DNA of 5,221 nucleotides. It comes from Methylobacterium sp. (lineage in GTDB: Bacteria > Pseudomonadota > Alphaproteobacteria > Rhizobiales > Beijerinckiaceae). A model generated the notes under the pieces. That model saw only the letters and a program-made list of their open reading frames with translations, was not told the DNA's origin and did not search any database. The stretch covers positions 1 to 5,221 of the forward strand of contig JAJKJG010000138.1 of the NCBI GenBank assembly GCA_021154065.1, read 5' to 3'. The translations under genes were made by a program, and so were the position numbers. Below are positions 1 through 4,620 of this stretch, in pieces (position 1 is the stretch's first letter; every line of letters begins with the position of its first letter).

Positions 1-27
1 GCTCAAGGCCGTCTGTTCGGCGCTCAT
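1..27 (-). CDS. ptsH: HPr phosphocarrier protein, N-terminal fragment (cut by window edge)
   Basis: Only the first nine codons are present, reading MSAEQTALS from an ATG at 27-25. The ATG overlaps the TGA stop of the EIIA gene upstream as ATGA, which points to translational coupling; no clear separate ribosome binding site is visible. Nine residues cannot identify a protein. The call rests on context: in Hyphomicrobiales the order chvI-chvG-hprK-EIIA is normally followed by HPr (also called NPr), a protein of about 90 residues that takes phosphate from enzyme I on a histidine and is phosphorylated by HprK on a serine. Neither site lies inside the window. The alternative is an unrelated coupled gene. 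Confidence 0.62.
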
Positions 28-425
28 TTGCCGGCCAGGACGCGAGAGGCGACGTTGATGTATTTGCGTCCGGCTTCCTGAGCGTGCAGCACGGCGTCGC
101 CCAGCGGCTCCTCGTCGCGCACGCTCGCAAGCTTGATCAGCATCGGCAGGTTGATGCCGGCGACCACTTCGACCGAGCCGCCGTTCATGCACGAGATCGC
201 AAGGTTCGAGGGCGTCCCGCCGAACATGTCGGTCAGCACCACGACGCCGTCGCCCGAATTGACGTGACGCACGGCGGCCATGATGTCCTTGCGCCGCGAC
301 TCCATGTCGTCGTCGGGTCCGATGGTGATGGTCTCGAGCTGAGCCTGCGGGCCGACCACATGCTCCAGCGCGGCCCGGAACTCAACCGCCAGTTGGCCGT
401 GGGTGACGAGCACCATTCCAATCAT
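24..425 (-). CDS. manX: PTS EIIA component, mannose family (regulatory EIIA)
   Basis: This 133-residue cytoplasmic protein has the size and fold pattern of a stand-alone mannose-type EIIA domain (PF03610). It starts MIGMVLVTHG; His9 in the VTHG motif is the expected phosphoacceptor, and Asp67 in TDMFGGTPSN (66-75) is the conserved partner residue. The ATG at 425 is chosen over an in-frame GTG at 431 because family members start at MIG. It would receive phosphate from phospho-HPr. No EIIB, EIIC or EIID is nearby, so a regulatory role (the PtsM/EIIA-Man of the incomplete alphaproteobacterial PTS) is more likely than sugar import. It lies 85 nt after hprK and overlaps the next gene by 4 nt. No strong ribosome binding site precedes it. 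The symbol ptsM is also used. Confidence 0.93.
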   Translation of the reverse strand: MIGMVLVTHGQLAVEFRAALEHVVGPQAQLETITIGPDDDMESRRKDIMAAVRHVNSGDGVVVLTDMFGGTPSNLAISCMNGGSVEVVAGINLPMLIKLASVRDEEPLGDAVLHAQEAGRKYINVASRVLAGK

Positions 426-510
426 GTGCACAGCGTTCAGGCACCCGTGGGGCGAAGCCGGCTATTTTGTGCACTGCGAAGCGAAGCGCAAGAGCATTGC
501 GACGAATTGT
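426..510 (-). promoter_or_regulatory. hprK-manX gap, possible weak internal promoter
   Basis: This 85-nt spacer is the longest gap within the operon. Read on the minus strand it holds a small A-rich patch. A TTGCGC (491-486) lies 16 nt from CAAAAT (469-464), a poor match to a sigma-70 promoter, with only the first three bases of the -35 conserved. Short GCGAA direct repeats lie at 478-487 on the plus strand. No T-tract terminator is visible. The spacer may simply be an untranslated linker; the promoter call is weak. Confidence 0.18.
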
Positions 511-969
511 TCACCGTTCCGTCACGACCGTGTCGTGAAGGTCACGCAAGCGCCGGAGAACGATTCGCGTCAGGGCGGGCTCCACCCGATGCGCGAGGCG
601 CGGCAGGATGACGCCTTCGATCGCATCCATCTGCTCCGCCGGAACTGGCAGGCGCGTCGGCGCATCGCTCAGGCAGTCGACGACCAGGCGGACGACGGCC
701 GACGGCTCATGCGGAAACGCCAGGAGCCCGACGCCGCGCACCTCCATGCGGCCTGCGATTTGCGGGACCGCGCGAGCCACAAGACGCCCGTTCCGGCGCT
801 CGACGCGGACGCGATCGTCGCACACGAGGCGGGCGAAGCCGTCGCGCCCGGACGCCGCGGCGAGCAGCATGTGCGCCAGGGCCGACTTGCCGGAGCCGGA
901 CGCCCCCCGGATGAGGACGCCCGCCTCGCCGAACACGACGCAGCTCGCATGGATCGTCGCGCCCGACAT
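511..969 (-). CDS. hprK: HPr kinase/phosphorylase, short alphaproteobacterial form
   Basis: The product has 152 residues and carries only the catalytic C-terminal domain of HPr kinase (PF07475). Firmicute HprK is about 310 residues with an extra N-terminal domain; the short form is normal in Alphaproteobacteria. Visible motifs are His7 in the opening strand (IHASCVVFG), the Walker A loop GASGSGKS at 22-29, the acidic pair Asp51-Asp52 in VCDDRV, and the HprK signature MEVRGVGLL at 75-83. It is expected to phosphorylate HPr on its regulatory serine with ATP and perhaps to reverse this. The ATG at 969 is chosen because the family starts just before the His motif; the open frame up to 1056 would only extend into chvG. 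It starts 10 nt after the chvG stop, so it is very likely co-transcribed. An AGGTAG at the chvG stop is the only ribosome-binding-like sequence. Confidence 0.92.
   Translation of the reverse strand: MSGATIHASCVVFGEAGVLIRGASGSGKSALAHMLLAAASGRDGFARLVCDDRVRVERRNGRLVARAVPQIAGRMEVRGVGLLAFPHEPSAVVRLVVDCLSDAPTRLPVPAEQMDAIEGVILPRLAHRVEPALTRIVLRRLRDLHDTVVTER
522..538 (-). repeat. Perfect 7-bp hairpin at the 3' end of hprK
   Basis: TCACGAC (522-528) and GTCGTGA (532-538) are perfect inverted repeats around a 3-nt loop. They lie inside the last hprK codons (DTVV region), about 9 nt before the stop. No T-run follows on either strand, so it is not a standard intrinsic terminator. It could stabilise or pause the transcript just before the 85-nt gap, or it may be chance in a GC-rich coding region. 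Confidence 0.45.
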
Positions 970-979
970 CGCAGGCGGC

Positions 980-2758
980 CTACCTGAGCGCCGGCAGGCT
1001 GACGACGAAGCGCGCCCCGAGCCGCCGCTGGTCCCCGTCCGCTTCGAGCGGCCCAAGCCGGTTCTCGGCCCAAATTCGACCTCGGTGCGCCTCCACGATC
1101 TGGCGCGAGATCGACAGGCCGAGCCCTGAGTTCTGCCCGAACCCTTGCTCGGGCCGGTCGGTATAAAAACGCTCGAAGACCAGATCGAGGGCGTGCGGCG
1201 GGATGCCGGGCCCTTGGTCCTCGACCGCGATCTCGATGCTGGACCGGGTCCGCTTCAGGATGACGCTCACGACGGCGTCGGACGGCGAGAACGAGCGCGC
1301 GTTGTCGATCAGGTTGTTGACGACCTGCGCCAGCCGTCTGTCGTGCCCGAGGACGAAGAACGCATCCCGGCCGCGCGCGTGCGGCTCGACGGTCAGCGCG
1401 ATGCGCGGATCGTGCTCGCGCCTTCGTTCGTTGGCGACCGCCACCACGGTCTCCAGCAGCTTCGCAACATCCAGAGGCTCGGCGTCGGCGCGCGCCAGTT
1501 CGGCGTCGACGCGCGATGCGTCCGAGATGTCGCTGATGAGACGGTCGAGACGCCGCACGTCGTGCTGGATGATGGCGAGCAGGCGCGTGCGCGAATCGTC
1601 GGTTCGGGCCAGCGGGAGCGTCTCGACCGCGCTGCGCAGCGAGGTGAGCGGATTCTTCAGTTCATGGGCGACATCGGCCGCGAACCGCTCGATCGCCTCG
1701 ATGCGGTTGTAAAGCGTGCGGGTCATGTCGCGCAGCGCGCCGGAGAGATGCCCGATTTCGTCGGAGCGCGTGGTGAAGTCCGGGATCTCCTGACGCACCT
1801 TCACCCCGCGCCGCACGCGCTCGGCGGCGTCCGCGAGGCGGCGGACGGGGTTGACGATCGTGCCCGCGAGCAGGAGCGAGAGCACGATCATCACGAAAAC
1901 CGCGACGAGGAACACCTGGAGGAGCGCGAACCGCTCCGAGGCGATGATGGCGTCGATGTCGCCGCCCTGCGTCGAGAGGAGCAGGGCCCCCTTGACGGCG
2001 CGGAAGCGCTGGATCGGCACCCCCACCGAGACGATGGTCTCGCCGCGCGCGTTGGAGCCGACGACGCTGGCGCGCAGACCCGCGAGGGCGCGCTGCACCT
2101 CGCGCAGGCTCCGCCCGTTGGGCGGGCCGATCTCCTCCAGGATACGCGACCGCTTGCGCCGGAAGAGGCCGCGGAGCCCGTTCCAGGCCCGCTCCATCAG
2201 GCTCGGGTTCTGCTTCGGCACGGGGGGCAAGTCGAGCCGCAGGATGTCGCCGCGGGCGTAAAGCGAGCGGGAGTCGAGAAGAAGCGAACCCTCGCGGTCG
2301 TAGATGCGCGCCCGCGTGCGGGTCGGGCTCACGAGCCGGCGCAGCAGCGGCGCGACCCGCTCCGGGTTGATCGAGAATTCGAGCGGCGAGGAGCCCTCGT
2401 CGCTGGGGCCCGCGGTCTCGCCCGCCTGCATCTGCAGGAGGCGGTCGGGGTCCATCGTGATGGTGTCCGTCTCCACCGTCGCAGAGGCCGCGATGGCGCC
2501 GGCGATGATCTCGCCCTGGGTCAGGAGGCTTTGCACGCGCGCCTCGATGAGCCCCTGCCGGAACTGGTTGAGATAAAGAAACCCGACCAGAAGGGCGACG
2601 AGGCCGGCGAGGTTGAGGACGACGATGCGGCGCGTCAGGCTGGACGAGGCGCGCAGCACGAGCCCGCGCCACAGCGCGCGGGCTCGCACCAGGAGGCGGA
2701 GCCGCTTGCGCCGCCGGGGCGGCGTCGCCCCGATCTCGATCGGCTTGAGAGCGTCCAT
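980..2758 (-). CDS. chvG: Sensor histidine kinase ChvG (ExoS/BvrS family)
   Basis: This 592-residue inner-membrane sensor kinase has the usual length of ChvG/ExoS. A basic N-terminus (14-45) leads into membrane helix 1 (about 44-64), a periplasmic region of about 210 residues, helix 2 (about 278-300), a HAMP linker (about 300-354), then the HisKA domain with phosphoacceptor His365 in AHELKNP (364-370). The ATPase domain shows the N box NNLIDNA (481-487), G1 DQGPGI (514-519), F box FERFYT (528-533) and G2 GLGLSI (545-550). All catalytic motifs are intact. ATG 2758 is preferred to an in-frame TTG at 2773, which lies within the intergenic hairpin. In relatives it phosphorylates ChvI and answers to acid and envelope conditions, held off by periplasmic ExoR in rhizobia; exoR is not in this window. 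It sits 25 nt after chvI and 10 nt before hprK. Confidence 0.96.
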   Translation of the reverse strand: MDALKPIEIGATPPRRRKRLRLLVRARALWRGLVLRASSSLTRRIVVLNLAGLVALLVGFLYLNQFRQGLIEARVQSLLTQGEIIAGAIAASATVETDTITMDPDRLLQMQAGETAGPSDEGSSPLEFSINPERVAPLLRRLVSPTRTRARIYDREGSLLLDSRSLYARGDILRLDLPPVPKQNPSLMERAWNGLRGLFRRKRSRILEEIGPPNGRSLREVQRALAGLRASVVGSNARGETIVSVGVPIQRFRAVKGALLLSTQGGDIDAIIASERFALLQVFLVAVFVMIVLSLLLAGTIVNPVRRLADAAERVRRGVKVRQEIPDFTTRSDEIGHLSGALRDMTRTLYNRIEAIERFAADVAHELKNPLTSLRSAVETLPLARTDDSRTRLLAIIQHDVRRLDRLISDISDASRVDAELARADAEPLDVAKLLETVVAVANERRREHDPRIALTVEPHARGRDAFFVLGHDRRLAQVVNNLIDNARSFSPSDAVVSVILKRTRSSIEIAVEDQGPGIPPHALDLVFERFYTDRPEQGFGQNSGLGLSISRQIVEAHRGRIWAENRLGPLEADGDQRRLGARFVVSLPALR

Positions 2759-2765
2759 GCTCGCG

Positions 2766-2784
2766 GGGCGCAAGCCTTGCGCCC
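2766..2784 (-). repeat. Intergenic hairpin between chvI and chvG
   Basis: GGGCGCAAG (2766-2774) and CTTGCGCCC (2776-2784) are perfect 9-bp inverted repeats around one base. As RNA this would fold as a 7-bp GC-rich stem with a 5-nt loop. It fills most of the 25-nt chvI-chvG gap and includes the last base of the chvI TAG stop. No U-run follows, so full termination is unlikely. It could lower chvG translation or protect the upstream chvI message, giving more regulator than kinase; that is inference. Confidence 0.6.
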
Positions 2785-3485
2785 TACCCTTCCTTGAAGC
2801 GGTAGCCGACGCCGTACAGGGTCTCGATCATGTCGAAGCTTGAATCGACGGCCTTGAACTTCTTCCGCAGCCGCTTGATGTGGCTGTCGATGGTGCGATC
2901 GTCCACGTAGACCTGATCGTCGTAAGCGGCGTCCATGAGCGCGTTGCGGCTCTTCACGACGCCGGGGCGCTGGGCGAGCGCCTGGAGGATCAGGAACTCC
3001 GTGACCGTCAGCGTCACCGGCTCGCCCTTCCAGGTGCAGGTGTGGCGCTCGGGGTCCATGGAGAGCTGGCCGCGTTCCAGCGCCTTGGCGTCGGTTTCGC
3101 GGGGCGCCGCGGCCGGGTCTTTCGGAGCGAAGCGGCGCAGCACGGCCTTGACGCGCTCGACGAGAAGGCGTTGCGAGAACGGCTTCCAGATGAAGTCGTC
3201 CGCGCCCATCTTGAGACCGAACAGTTCGTCGATCTCCTCGTCCTTCGAGGTCAGGAAGATGACCGGCAGGTCGGACTTCTGGCGCAGCCGCCGCAGCAGC
3301 TCCATCCCGTCCATGCGCGGCATCTTGATGTCGAAGATCGCAAGGTCCGGCGGCGACTGGCGCAGGCCGTCGAGCGCCGAAGCCCCGTCCGTGTAGGTCT
3401 GGATGCGGTAGCCTTCGGCCTCCAGGGCGATCGAGACCGAGGTGAGGATGTTGCGGTCGTCATCGACGAGGGCGATGGTAGGCAT
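2784..3485 (-). CDS. chvI: Response regulator ChvI (OmpR/PhoB family)
   Basis: This 233-residue cytoplasmic transcription factor is the partner of ChvG. The receiver domain (about 2-118) has the acidic pocket Asp8-Asp10, phosphoacceptor Asp52 in FDIKMP, Thr79 and Lys101 in the KPF motif. The stretch [15 protein letters not shown] (104-118) is typical of ChvI. After a short linker, a winged-helix DNA-binding domain spans about 136-231, with the recognition region [15 protein letters not shown] (195-209) and the terminal wing YGVGYRF. Trp100, next to the conserved Lys101, is an unusual residue at that place. The ATG at 3485 has a GGGAGA ribosome binding site (3499-3494). It is the first gene of the operon and is divergent from the HugZ-like gene, so the 180-nt gap should hold its promoter. 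ChvI-type regulators commonly control their own operon. Confidence 0.96.
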   Translation of the reverse strand: MPTIALVDDDRNILTSVSIALEAEGYRIQTYTDGASALDGLRQSPPDLAIFDIKMPRMDGMELLRRLRQKSDLPVIFLTSKDEEIDELFGLKMGADDFIWKPFSQRLLVERVKAVLRRFAPKDPAAAPRETDAKALERGQLSMDPERHTCTWKGEPVTLTVTEFLILQALAQRPGVVKSRNALMDAAYDDQVYVDDRTIDSHIKRLRKKFKAVDSSFDMIETLYGVGYRFKEG

Positions 3486-3523
3486 GGGACAGGTCTCCCT
3501 TTACGCGGGGTCACAGCCCCTCA

Positions 3524-3589
3524 GGCACGGTACACAGCGCGCATGGCGCGGCGCACATAGCGCGGCGCACATGGCGCGAAATCCGTGCC
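3524..3589. repeat. 7-bp inverted repeat flanking the tandem units
   Basis: GGCACGG (3524-3530) is the exact reverse complement of CCGTGCC (3583-3589). The arms are 59 bp apart start to start and enclose all three tandem units. They may be paired protein-binding half sites or the base of a large stem; a chance match in GC-rich DNA is possible. Confidence 0.4.
3538..3579. repeat. Three tandem 14-bp direct repeats
   Basis: Units lie at 3538-3551 (CGCGCATGGCGCGG), 3552-3565 (CGCACATAGCGCGG) and 3566-3579 (CGCACATGGCGCGA). The consensus is CGCACATGGCGCGG, with one or two mismatches per unit and no gaps between units. Each has a CAT-containing core between two GCGC-like ends. The array lies about 50-95 nt upstream of the chvI start and about 85-130 nt upstream of the HugZ-like start, a place suited to operator sites. 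The bound factor is unknown; ChvI itself is a candidate but nothing in the sequence proves it. Confidence 0.7.
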
Positions 3590-3600
3590 GAACGCCTTAT

Positions 3601-3629
3601 GGTGGCACAAATATGGCGGCCATGCCACC
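3601..3629. repeat. Nested dyad upstream of the HugZ-like gene
   Basis: GGTGGCA (3601-3607) and TGCCACC (3623-3629) are perfect inverted repeats. Between them ATGGC (3613-3617) and GCCAT (3619-3623) form a second perfect dyad around one base. The element ends 36 nt before the start codon, so it would lie at or near the promoter or in the 5' untranslated region. It could be an operator or an RNA hairpin; no factor can be assigned. Confidence 0.45.
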
Positions 3630-3652
3630 GGCGCATGGGTGCAAGCCTCCGA

Positions 3653-3657
3653 GGAGG
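3653..3657 (+). promoter_or_regulatory. Strong ribosome binding site for the HugZ-like gene
   Basis: GGAGG lies 8 nt before the ATG at 3666, within GAGGAGGG. It decides the start: the frame is open upstream to an ATG at 3585, but that codon has no comparable site and the extra 27 residues do not resemble the family. Confidence 0.8.
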
Positions 3658-3665
3658 GACGAGCG

Positions 3666-4403
3666 ATGAACGAACAACCCCCGCCCGCGCCCGATTTCGA
3701 CGCGCCGGCTCTCGCCAAACATCTCCTGCGCACCCTTCGGACCGGCGCGCTCGCCACGCTCGACCGGGCTGCGGGATTTCCCTTCGCGTCGCTCGTCACG
3801 GTCGCAACCGACCTCGACGGGTCGCCGCTCCTCCTGATGTCGCAGTTATCCGCTCATACGCTCAACCTCGAACGGGACGCCCGCGCCTCTCTCCTCCTCG
3901 CACAGGGCGGCAAGGGCGATCCGCTGGCGCACCCGCGGCTCACCGTGATCGGCCGGGCGGAGCGGACGACCGAGCCCCGAGCCCGCAGGCGCTTCCTGGC
4001 CCGTCACCCCAAGGCGAAGCTTTACGCCGACTTCGCCGATTTCTCGTTCTGGCGCCTGGAGATCGCGGGCGCGCACCTCAACGGCGGTTTTGCAAGGGCC
4101 GTGGCCTTGGAGGCCGGTCACGTCCGCTCGGACCTCTCGGACGCCGACGCGCTGATTGCGGCCGAGGCGGGCGCTGTCGCCCATCTGAACGACGACCATC
4201 GCGACGCGCTGGCGCTTTACGCGACCGCCTTAGCCGGGATGCCGCCCGGCGACTGGCGCGCGACGGGCCTCGACCCTGAGGGCATCGACCTTGCGGCGGG
4301 CGACCTCACCGCCCGCGTCGCCTTCCCGGAGCGGATTGTCGAGCCCGGACGGCTGCGGGCCGTTTTGAAGGCGCTGGCGGACAACGCGCGCAAAAATGCT
4401 TAA
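3666..4403 (+). CDS. HugZ-like protein (pyridoxamine phosphate oxidase-type fold plus DUF2470)
   Basis: This 245-residue protein probably lies in the cytoplasm; no signal peptide or membrane segment is seen. Residues about 12-145 match the split-barrel flavin-binding fold of pyridoxamine 5'-phosphate oxidase relatives, with ARASLLLAQ (72-80), PRLTVIGRAE (90-99) and YADFADFSFWRLEIAGAHLNGGFARA (segment 120-145, long motif with Phe and Gly-Gly key residues). Residues about 160-240 match DUF2470, with HLNDDH at 173-178. This two-part layout is that of HugZ-family proteins, some of which bind or degrade heme; others are only annotated as FMN-binding. Heme use is not shown by the sequence, since no heme transport gene is near. 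True pyridoxine biosynthesis is unlikely because PdxH lacks the C-terminal domain. It lies between chvI (divergent) and pckA (same strand, 217 nt downstream). The stop is TAA. Confidence 0.85.
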   Translation: MNEQPPPAPDFDAPALAKHLLRTLRTGALATLDRAAGFPFASLVTVATDLDGSPLLLMSQLSAHTLNLERDARASLLLAQGGKGDPLAHPRLTVIGRAERTTEPRARRRFLARHPKAKLYADFADFSFWRLEIAGAHLNGGFARAVALEAGHVRSDLSDADALIAAEAGAVAHLNDDHRDALALYATALAGMPPGDWRATGLDPEGIDLAAGDLTARVAFPERIVEPGRLRAVLKALADNARKNA

Positions 4404-4442
4404 CCGCATCCGGCGTGAAACATCCCGCCACACCGAAAACAT

Positions 4443-4470
4443 ATTGACGGCGAAGCTGAGCCCTCTATGA
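4443..4470 (+). promoter_or_regulatory. Probable sigma-70-type promoter of pckA
   Basis: ATTGAC (4443-4448) and CTATGA (4465-4470) are separated by 16 nt and fit the alphaproteobacterial pattern CTTGAC-N17-CTATAT at most positions. Transcription would start near 4477, leaving a leader of about 144 nt before the GTG. A 15-bp dyad covers the -10 box, which suggests regulation. Nothing better is visible in the 217-nt gap. Confidence 0.45.
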
Positions 4471-4474
4471 GGGC
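4460..4474. repeat. Dyad over the pckA -10 box
   Basis: GCCCTC (4460-4465) and GAGGGC (4469-4474) are perfect 6-bp inverted repeats around TAT. The element overlaps the candidate -10 CTATGA, the position expected of a repressor operator. A second dyad, CGCTC-TT-GAGCG, follows at 4479-4490 near the predicted start of transcription. Confidence 0.5.
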
Positions 4475-4547
4475 CGAGCGCTCTTGAGCGGCGGAGCGCA
4501 GCAGCCTGAACCGAGGCCGCGGACGTAAAAGGGCATCGCATCCTGTC

Positions 4548-4587
4548 CGTCCAGATTGGACGACAACGATCGGGCGCCGCGCCGATC
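4548..4587 (+). other. Two tandem hairpins in the pckA leader
   Basis: The first hairpin pairs CGTCCA (4548-4553) with TGGACG (4557-4562) around GAT. The second, 5 nt later, pairs GATC (4568-4571) with GATC (4584-4587) and inner GGCG (4573-4576) with CGCC (4580-4583), with one bulged G and a CCG loop. They end 33 nt before the GTG start and just before the ribosome binding site. They match no riboswitch class I recognise. They may control translation or message stability, or be DNA operators. Confidence 0.4.
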
Positions 4588-4606
4588 AGGACGGGGCGCG
4601 TCAGGA

Positions 4607-4611
4607 AAGGA
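4607..4611 (+). promoter_or_regulatory. Ribosome binding site of pckA
   Basis: AAGGA within AGGAAAGGA lies 9 nt before the GTG at 4621. There is no in-frame ATG upstream in the gap, so this site decides for the GTG start. Confidence 0.7.
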
Positions 4612-4620
4612 CCAAGTTCC

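Larger units (their letters stand above)
3486..3665. promoter_or_regulatory. Divergent regulatory region between chvI and the HugZ-like gene
   Basis: This 180-nt region must hold promoters for both directions, since the genes are divergent. It contains three tandem 14-bp units (3538-3579), a 7-bp inverted repeat flanking them (3524-3530 and 3583-3589), and a nested dyad (3601-3629). No strong sigma-70 promoter is visible for either gene. For chvI a CTATGT on the minus strand (3560-3555, inside the middle repeat unit) is the best -10 candidate, but no good -35 stands at the right distance. For the plus-strand gene AAATAT (3609-3614) is a weak -10 candidate. Weak core promoters with many repeats fit activator or repressor control, as inference. 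Confidence 0.6.

Noticed and set aside
970..1056. Longer start for HprK overlapping chvG
   Set aside because: The extra 29 residues are low-complexity Arg/Ser/Gly and the family begins at the His-containing strand after ATG 969.
1662..2672. A 336-codon minus-strand frame overlapping chvG
   Set aside because: It lies inside chvG in another frame, and its product is mostly Arg, Ala, Pro and Gly with no domain pattern.
2759..2773. TTG start of ChvG five codons upstream
   Set aside because: An ATG is available at 2758, and the TTG lies within the intergenic hairpin with no ribosome binding site.
1145..2797. A 550-codon open frame on the plus strand opposite chvG
   Set aside because: It is a shadow of GC-rich codon use: chvG on the other strand has all sensor-kinase motifs, while this translation is rich in Arg, Asp, Glu and Gly with no recognisable domain and no good ribosome binding site.
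3507..3520. GGGG-TCACAG-CCCC dyad in the chvI leader
   Set aside because: Arms of only 4 bp made of a single base type are expected by chance in DNA of this composition.
3538..3579. The tandem 14-bp units as a CRISPR array or replication iterons
   Set aside because: Units are adjacent without spacers, only three, and no Cas or replication gene is near.
3585..3665. 27-residue N-terminal extension of the HugZ-like protein
   Set aside because: The ATG at 3585 lacks a ribosome binding site and the extension runs through the dyad element; ATG 3666 has GAGGAGGG at ideal spacing.
4411..4435. Possible terminator hairpin after the HugZ-like gene (CGGCGTG with CACACCG)
   Set aside because: The stem has a mismatch and an 11-nt loop and is followed by A-rich, not T-rich, sequence, so it does not meet the pattern of an intrinsic terminator.
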